Positions 24,069 through 35,966 of a DNA stretch of 64,000 nucleotides are shown here, in pieces. Below the pieces are notes generated by a model. That model was not told the DNA's origin. It saw nothing but the letters and a program-made list of their open reading frames with translations, and did not search any database. This DNA is from Glycine soja (Eukaryota > Streptophyta > Magnoliopsida > Fabales > Fabaceae): contig NC_041010.1 in NCBI RefSeq assembly GCF_004193775.1, forward strand, positions 992,001 through 1,056,000, read 5' to 3'. Position 1 is the stretch's first letter, and every line of letters begins with the position of its first letter. The translations under genes and the position numbers were made by a program.

Positions 24069-26696
24069 TTACCTCTGCAAAGACTTGTACAGCACCACAG
24101 TCACATATTTGGCTACAAACCGTTGAGTTGTACCAAGTGCAACCACTGAAGGGCTACCCTTTCCTTTCTGCATGTAAAGATGATTGAGCACTACATGCTG
24201 AGGTCTGGATGTAAGAGGTTGGACTTCCATATTTGTTGACGGAACGTTAAGAAGCGTCATTTGTAAATATGGAGGAACCAATGGCGGCTCCTTTGCATAA
24301 TCTTCAGAACTAAGTTGCAAGTTGTTATAGCTAGAGTCTGGTGATTGAGGAGGTTCAAAACTAGAAATGCTTCCAATGTCTTCAGGAACATAATCCTGTA
24401 TATAATATACAAAATTGTTAGTCTCAACTCTCAATATAGATGTCTGTGCCTTCTGGGCTCTAGCAGTAAAACATATTGCAGACATTAATTTTAGTCCTAT
24501 AAGAAATGTAATGAAATCAATTTTATCATCATTCTATCATCCCCAGTTTAGGAATTGCAAGTTATACTGATCACCATGTGAGTTTTACAAGAGTGACAAG
24601 AGAATTTCATAAGTACGAAGTTACAGGACAATAAAATGATTTAAGAAAATGGATAAACCATTACAAAAATAAATTTCACGCACATTAAGGTTGATTATCT
24701 AAAAAGCAACGGAGACTTGCAGAGTTGCTTAGCCACAAAGTGGCATAGAAATGAGTTCAGGATCATATGCGTTGAAAACAAAGTTCTTGCAATAAGAAAA
24801 GAAAATTTGGCCGAAGAGCATGAAATTAATGAAAAAGGGAAAGACATTCCAAGGAGAAATTGATTGCAGGGGGATACTAAAACAAGTTTCACCCCCCAAA
24901 AAAGTAAATTTAGAATTTGATACCTTGAAAGGAGAGAAAAGTGAAATCTAATCCAAGTTGCCACAAAAAAATAAGGTCCTTAACAATTCACTCATACAGG
25001 GTTCCTTAACAATGAGATAAGCATGCACAAAATCACCATCACATGTCAATTTTGATCATAAGCCAAACGAATCAACAAATAGTACCTGCAAGTCCAAAAC
25101 GTTGTAAGCATTCCCTGAATCATCTTGAGCCCAAGGCAAGTCAGGTGCGTACCTCCACTGTCCATCCACAATAAATCTAAATTGGTATACACCAGATGGC
25201 AGCACCTTCATTATTGTGAAGTCCTTCCCTGATCTCTGTAAAGGCATTCTGATGAACCAAGAATATTAGTATCTAAGCAACAGTAATAGCAACCTTTAAA
25301 GACAAATAAAATACGCATTAAGGTGCATTTGATTTGTTCTTTGTTTTAATTTTCAGTTCATATGCTTGCACTATCTCTAGAGATTTGATATTTAACCAAG
25401 TCAAATGGTGTCATGTGATCCATGGTGACAATTTTATAATTATTAGAGAAACCATATCAACTGAAAACTAAAAAACAAACCAAAAGCATCCTAAATTTTC
25501 CAAACCTTGTTTTCCAATTATCCCACGAACCCTCCACGGCAACTTCCTTCCCATCATAGCTCCAAGTAATCATCGTTGGAATTCCCAGTTCACAGTACAT
25601 ATCCTCATAAACTGACGTAGTCTGCATCCAGGAAGGGCTTGGAGCATGCATCTCATCAGGTTTTTGTAGCGGAACCACCGGAACCTAAACACAAACACGG
25701 GAAAGGGGAACAGTTAACAACTGACAAAAAAACTGAGAATCCACAAAAACAGTACCTAAAAACAGACAACAGCCAAGCACGTATATTCAAAGCAGCAAAA
25801 TTTCAGAACCACGCTAAATAGAGAGCAAATAGGAAATCTAACATGATTGACAACAAAACATCGTATAGCCCCTAGTGTCCACAATTAACGTAGGAGAGCA
25901 AGGGGGTACGACTATTGATTCCTGAACTGGACCAAAAAAAAAGCTAGAAGACGCGAATATAGTCCTTTAAAGCAATCCCAGTACCGTAACCAAATTGCTT
26001 CACAGTTACAGCAACACTCAACTAGATTCCCACACATGCTAACAAATTACCAAAAACCACTGGCTGGTGAAAGCATGGAACTCCAAAATAGTAAATGAAC
26101 AAAACAAAAAATACAGAGCTTCAGAACTTGATAATCCACTTCATGAACTGGCATCAAAAATCTAGTCTGCACCAGAAGTTCTTTTACAATCGCAAAAACC
26201 TTTTAAAAAAAAAGTTATAGTATAATTCCCCTTCCAAAATGAATGCACTCGGACATCATGGCTCCTAGGACTTGTCGAACCAAAAAGTTTGACTTTCGTT
26301 TTAGTCTTTTAGACACTCCAAACATCAAGAGTTTAAGGGGGAACAAATATAAAAAAAAAATGATTTTTTTACAATCTGGACGGATATAGAAGAAAGGAAA
26401 AAAAATCCCATTTATGGATGAATTGTAAAGAGATGAAAAAAGGAGAAATTTACTTGTGGGGTGAACATGAATGGAGATTGGGTAGCTCTAGGGCTAGCAG
26501 GGGGAGAATGACCCATCAACTCCGAGGGCGCATGGTGAGAAGGATTGGAAGACATGCAATCGGTGACACTGTCAGAACCACCTTCTTCTCCGTCGTCTTC
26601 TTCTTCTTCTTCTTCTTCTTCTTCTTCTTCTTCTTCTTCTCCTTCGGTTCCGGATGGAGTACCGTTCACATCGTCTCTCCCATTGGCATTGCCCAT
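24069..26696 (-). CDS. AKINB1: SnRK1 (SNF1-related kinase) regulatory subunit beta-1
   Basis: Four exons on the minus strand (26454-26696, 25506-25684, 25086-25248, 24069-24395) give 303 residues. The start MGNANG is a plant N-myristoylation signal, which anchors the kinase complex to membranes. Exon 1 encodes a 14-residue polyglutamate tract (residues 20-33) followed by an acidic and then Ser/Pro-rich region. The glycogen/starch-binding-like CBM48 domain covers about residues 115-200 ([37 protein letters not shown]). The C-terminal ASC domain, which bridges the catalytic alpha and gamma subunits, covers about 230-303 and ends in [13 protein letters not shown]. The complex is a central sensor of energy starvation. 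Exon phases 0, 2 and 0 join cleanly. The polyglutamate run is not a conserved family feature and comes from a GAA microsatellite. Confidence 0.95.
26596..26641 (-). repeat. Coding (GAA)n microsatellite in SnRK1 beta exon 1
   Basis: Fourteen uninterrupted TTC triplets on the plus strand at 26598-26639 read as GAA on the coding strand and give the polyglutamate tract near the N-terminus. The lack of interruptions suggests recent length change. Confidence 0.95.
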
Positions 26697-26840
26697 CGTT
26701 GTTATGCAGGGAGAGGGAGTAAGAAGAAGAGAAGAGAAAGAGAAAGGGGAGGGAATGGGTTATAGAATAATGAAGTGTGACTGTTTCTTTGTTTCTGGGG
26801 ATGGAAAGAGAAAGGAGTGAGGGTGGGACGTTGTGTTGGG

Positions 26841-26860
26841 GATGGATGGATGGATGGATG
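26841..26860. repeat. (GATG)5 tetranucleotide repeat upstream of SnRK1 beta
   Basis: Five tandem GATG units about 145 bases upstream of the start codon, in the likely leader or core promoter of the minus-strand gene. Confidence 0.85.
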
Positions 26861-27209
26861 GTGGTCACTGGTCACGTCATCACAATTCACAAGGAGCCTT
26901 GTGTTGTGTTTGTTCCCATGGCAGGACGCCAAGCCAACACTGAGTGCTTCCGGTTACGGGCTGAAAAAGCCCGAACCGGAGGAAAGGAAACTCAGTACGG
27001 TTATCATATGGGTCCTGTACCAACAATTGGCCCGTCAGTGGTGTGGGTGGAGCAAGGTGTTTTGTGGGTGAAGTACATCAATTTTAAAAAGGGTTTAAAT
27101 GGGACTTTGGATCGGGTTAATCTTTTGGGTCTCATGGAATTTTTTACTTTTTTTGTTTTCACTCAATTTTTCAAAGTCAATAAGAGAAAAGCTATGAATG
27201 TAATGTAAC

Positions 27210-28920
27210 GCCCCTCAGTTGATTTCTTGGTTTTTATAAAGGAAAAAATGTCACATGTTGACAAAAGGGTCCAATATATAATTTTCTGTAAAATATTTCT
27301 CTTAAAATTTGTTTTATACTTTATTTGCCACATTGCTCGTCAACATCTAGATGTTGCAAGGAACAAATTACTCAACACACATTTTTGAACACGTAATCTT
27401 GTTGATTGAAATTATTGAAAATAACAATTATTTGTGGATTCCATATCATGTTTATTATTTCTCTTTCTTGAATTTGTAGTTTTCAAAAACAGTTAATCAA
27501 ATAGGAAAAAAAGTGTTTAAAGGAGTGTGTTATAAAGTGTTTCTAACACTCCTCAATTCAATAAATAAAGATATATATTTGAGATTTTAGTTATAGAATG
27601 AATAATGCATGCACTGATATTGTCTTTTAGACTAGGAATTAATATATAATAAATTTGTTAATTTTTTTTATCATAATTACCTTCCAAAAGTAATTGGTAG
27701 GATAAAGAAAATTTCATAAAAAACATGACTATTGAAATTTAAAAGTTATTAAAATTTGTTTGATTAGTCAAATATTTTTAAAAATATTCATACATATTTA
27801 TAGGAATTAAAGATTCTTGTAGTTGAGTAACATTACCTTTTACTTGTGTGGGTCTCATTATTTCAAAAAGATGTCCCAGTGGATTAAAGGAGAAATAAGT
27901 TTATAAACTATTCTAAACTTCAATTTATATTAAATGTGAAATTCTATTGGGATACTGAAATATACCCTATTCGATAAAATATTTCAACTAGTTTTTAATA
28001 TTTTTTATTAAATGAAAAATTCATTTGATTGTTCGATAAATAATTTTTTTTTAATAATTTCTTACTTTTTTTGACATACTATTTGATATAACATTTTTTA
28101 AAATGCTAATTTCTATTATATAATTTTTTATATTTTCTTTCACTTTTATTTTTGATATATTTATTCATTTTACTTGTTATCTTTTGAAATAAATCATTAT
28201 TCTATTATTTTTCAATCATTTTATACTTTTCATTAACTTCAACTGTTAATTTTAGTCAAACACTTTTAATTTAATAAATTAATTTTTTAACTTTTAACTG
28301 TCACTTAACTTTTCAATTTTCAATAATCTTTTGAGCTTTCAATTAAATTTTTAACTAATTTTATCAAACATAATCACAATAATCTTTGGGTTGAGATTAA
28401 AGGGTCACATATGACTTCAAGTTTATGCATCAGTAGACTCACTACATTTGAAACATTCCACTGATTTGGATGAGTTTCATGTTTTCGTCATTAAAAGGCA
28501 TTTTAGTGAATGAAAAAGAGAAAGATGTAGATAAATTATCGTTGACTTTGATTCTCAATTTATATCATAAATTAATTTTAACTTTTCAAAACTTCAAATG
28601 AAAAATCTCTGATAACACAATTCCTTTTTTATTACTTGAACCGACAACCCGTGTAATTGGATTAATTTACCTGTATTACTCTTATGTGTAATAAATTTGA
28701 CTTGATCAACACGAAAGTAAATTTCTTTCATTCAATACAGACCGAACTTTTATATATTTAAATAATTTTTTTTAATAAAATAACAGCTCATAATTATAAT
28801 TTTAACAATACATTTTTAATTAAAAAAACAAAACAAATCCAAAGATGCATTAAGTGATAAGTGTTTCAATTAGACTATTGTGTGTTAAACGAAAATATAT
28901 TATTTTTTCTGAGTAAGAAA
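27210..28920. other. Intergenic spacer between divergent SnRK1 beta and mtACP genes
   Basis: The two genes point away from each other, so this spacer holds both promoters. The middle, about 27650-28350, is very AT-rich with no coding frame. No repeat could be delimited. Confidence 0.45.
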
Positions 28921-28945
28921 ACATTCAGTTAAAATATTAATTTTG

Positions 28946-28953
28946 TATAAATA
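28946..28953 (+). promoter_or_regulatory. TATA box for the mitochondrial ACP gene
   Basis: A canonical TATAAATA lies about 200 bases upstream of a good GTGAGT donor at 29158, consistent with a transcription start near 28980 and a first non-coding exon of about 175 bases. Confidence 0.5.
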
Positions 28954-28979
28954 TACAAAATAAAACCGAGTTGCTACGT

Positions 28980-29157
28980 AACTGTGAAGAGAAGGATTGA
29001 AAGTGATTGAGCGTAGGAGCGTGCGAGTGTGAGGTAAAGAAAAAAAGAGTGTATTTTCGTTTTGACTCTTTCTATCAGGCATTATATCAAACACCTATCC
29101 GATCGCTTCATTTGTCAGTATATTCTGACAAAATCCCAGTCCACTGCGCCGAATCTC
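28980..29157 (+). other. Inferred non-coding first exon of the mtACP gene
   Basis: A mixed-composition segment between the TATA box and a GTGAGT donor at 29158-29163. The matching acceptor is most likely the pyrimidine-rich tract ending in TTTCACAG at 30160-30167, which gives a leader intron of about 1 kb. Introns in the leader are frequent in plant housekeeping genes. This is inference from splice signals only. Confidence 0.4.
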
Positions 29158-30257
29158 GTGAGTGCCCACTTCTGTCTCTTCCTCTCTCTTTACAATTTTC
29201 TCACCTTCAACCTTAATTCCACTCCCACTTGTTGCCATTTGATGAATGCTATGCTATGGGTAGGTTTAGCCACTCCTAGTTTGTTACATTATATGGAAAC
29301 ATGATATCACATTTCAGGTGTGTGTGTAAAGTTGTTTATAATCTATCTCTTTCAAGACAGTTTAATGGAAATGTGTTGATGTAATTGTGACATGCTCTTT
29401 GCAATATTTTTTTTTTACCTCTGTTAATGATACTAGGAGTTTGTTGGGAATTTCCCATCTTTCTTGACCCTGATGGAATGTAATAGATACAGTTCCTGGT
29501 GCCAAGGAAATAGGGACATGACAAGCACCTTGCCTTGTGTAAATCTTGTATTGGTTCTTACCAGTGAGTGATATCTTGTTTGACAAGAGACCTAGCTAGT
29601 GGTGTTGGCATCTGAGAGTTGAGGCCTTTATAGTCTTAAATGATGTCCAGTCATATGTATAGCTTCTAGGATCCTTGTTGCTTATTGACTATGACTTAGG
29701 TTTCTTTAATTTTTTCCTCCAACAGTAAGCTGTGTTTCTCTGAAATTTATTTTACCATGTATTTACGTTTTGTCTGATGGGCCATACGATTTAGTTTTGT
29801 ACAATGCTTATACTGTCAGTGTGTGTTTGAGTGAGGTTCTGTAAAATTGATTTTGAAGTGAAGTGCTTTATGCTGAGTTATAGTAAAATTCATTATTATT
29901 TTTTTTATCTAATACAAGAGTTACCTAACGTTGCTTTGACTTAATCAATTTTTGAGGCAGAATCAATTTCTTAACATAAAACCAAACATGTGAACATTTA
30001 ACTAAAGTTACATTTGCTGATATTTCATTGTAAACTTTGGATGTTTCAACGTGAATCTAAACACACACTTGTACACTTCAGAGTTTTCTCAGTTGTGAGG
30101 AAGTATTAGCTTACTGTTTTGAGTGAGAGAAAGGGGGAAAAGTCTTTTATTATCCTTACTTTCACAGATACACTCTTTGATGACACCTCTTCTATGTTCT
30201 GAAACTAACACCTTGGATAACTTTGAAGTAGTGCCTGGATCATTTGCTGACTTGAAT

Positions 30258-30802
<545 letters not shown>

Positions 30803-31001
30803 CTTCTCAGTTTTGTTTATGGGATGTACATTCCATTTTTTGTGGCTGTGCTACATGGATCTCTCTTAAGTCAGCTTAGTTGCATTATGCATATTAGTTG
30901 ATCGACAGTTTGCTTCGTTCGGGTAGTTATTGGTAGAATGCATAAGAACCCCATGATTTACATGTTGAGTTTTAGATCTGTTGAAATGCACTGATTCACT
31001 C

Positions 31002-31007
31002 AATAAA
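31002..31007 (+). terminator. Poly(A) signal of the mtACP gene
   Basis: A perfect AATAAA about 200 bases past the stop codon at 30802, in a T-rich 3' UTR. Confidence 0.6.
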
Positions 31008-31019
31008 ATAATTGTGAAT

Positions 31020-32448
31020 TTTGTTTTTAATCGACAAATGGTAGTTTGTTAGTTTTTGTGAAATCCTATTCTTACACACGAGGCGTGTAGTCGCTTATCC
31101 TTTACTCAGTTCTTGCCTCAATGTTGAATGCTGAAACGTTATGTCTCCTGCACTGTAATTGCGAATGTCATTCCCAAAGGATAGAAGCCTAAGTCCCTTA
31201 TGTATCTAGACATGAGCATCCAAGCACCATGATCCCTTTGGACTCCAAAGAATTTTCACTCTGCATATCTTTTCCAAGTTGGGAATTGCATGAAGGCGTG
31301 AAGGGAGGTCGACAATGAAACCTCCAAATTCGTCAGTAACTGCGTTTGCTACCATTTATTTGCCTTTCCTCCTCTCGGCAGCATGACTGCGGCACTTGAC
31401 AGCAACTGAAACTCCTGTCTGAATATTAGAATTAACCAAATTTGCAGGCAAAGAAATTTCAAGTGGTTTGGTTTCATGATGACCATAATAAAAATTCATT
31501 AATTTTGACTGCAGTCAAAATGGATTTCAGAAAAATATAAAAGTTTGATTTTTGTTTGGCAAAACTGATTTTTTCTTAGAATCTCGCTTGAACTTAAAGT
31601 AACAAAAAGTAATTTTTGTGTTGAATTAAAAATTCTTCCTTAAGTTTTATAATGAACTTGCTTTCAAGATAAAATCATACAAACATAAATCATTTCAGCT
31701 TAAAATTAATTTTAACCGAAATTAATTACATTTAAATTTAATTTATCAGCACTCATCCAAATACACAAAAATCGCCCATTCAATATCTACGTTGCATGGA
31801 ATTGGCATCAAATTTGTTAATGGTGTGTCTGGAGCTAGGTGGAAGCTATTATACCTCAATCGTGCTATTCAGGACACCTACATTGGTCGTCAACTTGAAT
31901 GATATAAGAGTGCATGTGTTTTGCTGCTTCATTATGATATAAACCTCGTTTACTATTATAATATTATGTGTGGTAGTTCATATATTATTTGTTCTCGGCA
32001 AACGTGTAGGGATAAGAAGAATGTTCAATGCAAATTCTTTCACGCATCCACGCATAGGTATACAGTTATGGTTCCTATCCTTTCTGGTTCTTATATCATT
32101 ATCATTATAAAATGGCATAATTTAACAGGATAATTGGAATCACTTTCACTGTATTTTCTTTCCACATCTTTCCTTCTCATTAAAATCAATGATGTCTATT
32201 AGTAAATTCGAAACAGAGTATTTCTTCTCCAAACTAGAAAGTATATATTTCCAAAAAGTGCAAGCTAGCTACCTTTTTTCTTTGCACCATATTAATCAAT
32301 GGCATACCCAAGGCTGTAAATCTTAAGCTTCGGAACATTAATCTTTGTCTTAATTTGCCAAGTGCTGACAGATATTGCTTTGGTTAACCTAGCTCGTGAT
32401 TAGTGATTTGCTTGCTACTTAATGGACATTTCATATATAGAAGAAACA

Positions 32449-32450
<2 letters not shown>
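31020..32450. other. Intergenic, contains a MITE-like copy, no gene supported
   Basis: Bases about 31080-31430 and 31780-31920 have near-genic composition but no chain of frames with splice sites or a known motif. A short frame near 31790-31903 (reading FVNGVSGARWKLLYLNRA) is unrecognised and may be a decayed terminal exon. Confidence 0.4.
31669..31769. mobile_element. MITE-like relic, copy B
   Basis: Aligns with 18698-18812 in the HIPP intron over about 100 bases, with shared blocks ATAAAATCATAC, ATAAATCATTTCA and CCAAATACACA. A third, weaker relative ending in AATCTAAACACACAC occurs at about 29850-30067 in the mtACP leader intron. Confidence 0.5.

Positions 32451-32451
<1 letters not shown>

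Positions 32452-32512
<61 letters not shown>
32452..32512. repeat. (AT)30 microsatellite
   Basis: About 61 bases of pure alternating AT with no interruption. Immediately to the right is a 180-base stretch of balanced composition with a short frame (ATG near 32550) that I cannot identify. Confidence 0.95.
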
Positions 32513-32515
<3 letters not shown>

Positions 32516-32929
32516 GTATAGGCCATTCACGAGGTTGGTCCTTTCCACAATGGAAAAATCCTCACTCGATAAACTGAGCCTTTTCACTAGAACTGTAAAT
32601 AGATTTTGCTCTCTCCATAGCCAGCCATTTAATAACTTGAACAGCGGATTGACCAAGAAGACTAAGCATAGGAACAGCATCACAAGGGTAGGGTAATCAA
32701 TCCCTCATTTGTATGCTCAATTTAATTCTGTTGTTTTTGACTCGGGTATTTGATTTTAGATCATGGTATTCCTTAATCAAATATATCTAGTTATGTGACA
32801 TGGGTAAAAGATGCCTTGCTATTAGTTTTAGTTTTATTATCTAATTTTTAATTTCAAAATAAATTCATTTTAAAAGTTTATTAACCTATTAAAATCATAT
32901 ATTAATTTAAGGACATTTTTATAAAGTGA

Positions 32930-33055
32930 TAACAATAATAATGAGAATTATTGTTAAATGACAAAGACAACAATAATGTCAATAATAACCATGTTTAGTA
33001 ATGATAATATTAATAGTATTAAATGTGATGACGGTAAAAATAATATATTTATTTC
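32930..33055. repeat. Degenerate trinucleotide (RAT/AAY)n tract
   Basis: A run dominated by AAT, GAT, AAC and AGT triplets with imperfect 3-base periodicity. It resembles the tract at 50336-50490 in style but not in exact sequence. Probably a decayed microsatellite. Confidence 0.5.
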
Positions 33056-33059
33056 AAAA

Positions 33060-33838
33060 ATTATATTTAAGAACAAAAACAAAAAATTCACCATCATTTG
33101 TTCAAATGGGCCCTTAATGTTTGATAAGTTATTTACTTAATCATCATTAACTTGCTACTAATAACTTAATAAATTATATAGAATCTAATTTGAGTTAATT
33201 GTAGCACGCACAAGCGGATGTATCCGGAGTGAGGACACCAAAGTCCGAACCTTAATTTTGTCTAAATTCCAATATCCTTTTGTCATAGAAAAGGGTTTGT
33301 TTAATTCCCTGAATATAGTTGGATTTGGGTTATAAGAGTGCCGATTCTGTTATGCTTTGCATGAATGAAATTGATGATACTGCTCAAACTCATACGTTGT
33401 CCCTTCCTTTTCTTTTTTGGTGTAAAATATATTATTTTCTTTTTAATTTGATGGGAAGTTGATTTGTTGAGGATATAAATGAATCAAGTTTCAAATACCT
33501 TGCTTCCAACATTTAAACACCGCCAATTAGGTTATAGCAATCGACTCGAGTAGTAATTAATTAATTAGTGTGATGTTTGATCAGCATTTGACACCTTAAA
33601 AATTGAAGAGCGGGACCCCCACAGTTGATGATAAACTGCCAGGTGGCTGAAGGAGGTGGTTTCGTGAAGAATGAATGAGTCATGACGACCTTCTTTCAAA
33701 ATTAGTGGCAAATCAAGTGATCAGTGTCCATGGATTTGTCTGATACGTGACGCACACATCTCAGCAATCGTAACGCTGACAAGAGGCAAAGCTGGGCTGA
33801 CAGAAGCTTCATAAGCCATATATACTACTTCAGTTTTG
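33060..33838. other. Intergenic, no gene supported
   Basis: AT-rich, with a somewhat more balanced segment at about 33590-33810 that has ACGT-containing motifs but no coding frame. Confidence 0.4.
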
Positions 33839-34154
33839 ATTAAATTAATTTTTTAGATTTAATTTAATCTTTTAATTTTTTTTCAAATTCAATTTGATTC
33901 ACTAATTTTTTAAATCGATTCAATTTTTTTTCAATCTAAATTGTGAGAAAATTATACTTTATGATAATTCAAAATTATCACTAAGTAGTTTTAAATTATC
34001 ACAAAATACATATTTTTTTTAAAAATGAATTAGTTTTAAAAATTAGATAATCAAATTGAAAAGAAAAACACTAAAGGATCAAATTGAATAAAAAAAATTA
34101 AACAACCAAATTGAACTTAAATAATAAATTAAATGACAAAAAACTAATTTAACT
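33839..34154. mobile_element. Foldback (long inverted repeat) element, ~316 bp
   Basis: The left part, starting ATTAAATTAATTTTTTAG, aligns with the reverse complement of the right part, which reads GTTAAATTAGTTTTTTG. Similarity continues inward through the TTCAATTTGAT-rich arms to a centre near 33960-34000. Arms are about 120 bases with perhaps 70 percent identity by eye. This is the shape of a foldback or MITE element. No coding capacity. Confidence 0.5.
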
Positions 34155-34330
34155 ATTTTCTTTTCTACTTTTATTTCACTTAGTATATTATATCAATCTT
34201 TTTTTTATCAAAGAAATCTAACTCATTTAGTTAAATATATAAGTTATTAAATTTTCTATTAGCTATTTTCAATTTCTAGTTTCTTACGAAAATCTACCTG
34301 TATGTCAAAATTTCTCGATGTAAAAATTTA

Positions 34331-35966
34331 TACTACTAGAAAATATACTTTTAATATCATCATTTTAAAATCAATTTTATAAAAATTGATGTAAAAAAAA
34401 ATAATGACATATTTGTAAATAAATGGAGTTTGAAACATCGATTTCTAAAAAATCAATATTGCTAATAGTATGTTAACATTGGTTTATAGAAAATCAATGT
34501 TGCTAATAAGATACAAACATCAATTTTCTAAAAATCGATGTTACTAACAGGATGTTAACATCGGTTCTTAGAACACCAACGTTTCTAGCTAGTAGGATGT
34601 TGCACACTCTCTCTCATCTATTAAGGGATTATGTTACTTTATTATTATTATTATTATTATATCTCTTTATTACCTTTCCAGATATTCTTCAGAACAATGG
34701 TGCAACCCTTTTCTCGATGGTGTTTTCCTTTCTGATCTCGACCTCATTGCAACTCCCACCACCGCGACACCCAACCTCCTCACACCTCCATTGATTTTCA
34801 ATCTCCTAAGAAGCAACACCATTTATTTCTCTCACCCATACTGGTGACAACTCCCATCACCATCACGACCTTCCTTCCTTCACCATCGTTTGGTCACAGA
34901 TCTAATTCAAGATACTCAGTCATATAAATTAAAAGGACATGGTAATTATCTTTTTATGTCATTGCATCTTGCCTGAGTTGTTTTGTAAATGTGGCCTTCA
35001 ATGTCTAAATAAACCCCCCTCCCCCACAAAAAAAAACAAAATACAATTTTTTTTGTCAATTGTAATTTGCCTAAATTGATCTTTTTAGCTTAAATTGACT
35101 CATGTGCCTTAAAATAAACATTACTATTATGTTCTTCAGCTTTTTATTTAAAGATTCTCAGTGGCTCATACAGTGTCTTGACTCAATCTTAACAACAGTC
35201 TTAGCTCAAACCAACATATTTTCTACTATTTTTTAGAAGCATGATGTGACACAAATGAAAATTTGGAAATGATTCCATTAATTGTGTACAAGTTTGTGTA
35301 TATATTATTTGAGAGTTTTACCTGATTTAATTTGATTTCTTGGATTAGTTATTTGAACAATGTTTCATATGCCTTAATTTCCACACATTCAGTCATTGGG
35401 GCTTGCCCAAGGTGGATAGGATTGATGCCTTATTGTTTCTTGGATATATGATTATATGACTATTTATATTAAATATTGATATAAAAAGTACCAAATATTG
35501 CTAATAGAAGTGCATTAAAAATTTTGTTTAAGTTTTTAATGTGTCTTTTAAAATTACAGGGAGGGAAATAAAGAGAATGTGTTGCATTTTTTTTAAAATA
35601 ACATTCTACATCGGTTATATAATAAATGATGTAGAAAGTGACTATACAACATTGGTTATAAGAAGAATTGATGTAGGAAAGACACTTTCATTTTAGACAA
35701 AATCAATGTTATAAGTATTATACAACACCGATTTTGACAAAACTGATATGAAAAGTGTCTTTTCAACATCAATTTTGGTAAAACTGATGTTACTTTTGTT
35801 TTATATGACATCGATCTTGGGAATGTTACTTTTGATTTTCAACATTGATTTTTATAACAAATATTAAAAATGATTTACTTTTAACAATCATCGTTTCAAC
35901 ATCGATTCAAAGCTAATATTAAATATTTTTTAGAATTGATGTTAATGATCTATTTTCTAATAGTCT
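34331..35966. mobile_element. Non-autonomous CACTA-like DNA transposon, ~1.6 kb
   Basis: The left end TACTACTAGAAAATA (34331-34345) matches, at 13 of 15 positions, the inverse of the right end TATTTTCTAATAGTC (35951-35965). Both approximate the CACTA-superfamily terminus. Inside each end lie many copies of an ACATCGATTTT-like motif in both orientations, the subterminal repeat pattern of this superfamily. On the left, four copies recur with an exact 41-base period (34435, 34476, 34517, 34558). On the right, less regular copies fill about 35608-35945. The interior holds no transposase frame. The first base of the left end is T instead of C, and no clear 3-base target duplication is seen, so the element looks old. 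Confidence 0.65.

Noticed and set aside
26412..26868. Poly-Ser, poly-Phe and poly-Arg frames across the GAA repeat
   Set aside because: They are alternative readings of the microsatellite in SnRK1 beta exon 1.
30180..30257. Upstream in-frame ATG as the start of mtACP
   Set aside because: Poor initiation context and an acidic extension ahead of a typical mitochondrial presequence; the ATG at 30258 fits the family better. It remains possible.
32384..32696. Tyr-Ile repeat frames across the AT microsatellite
   Set aside because: They are produced by the (AT)n run. The short balanced segment to the right has no recognised motif.
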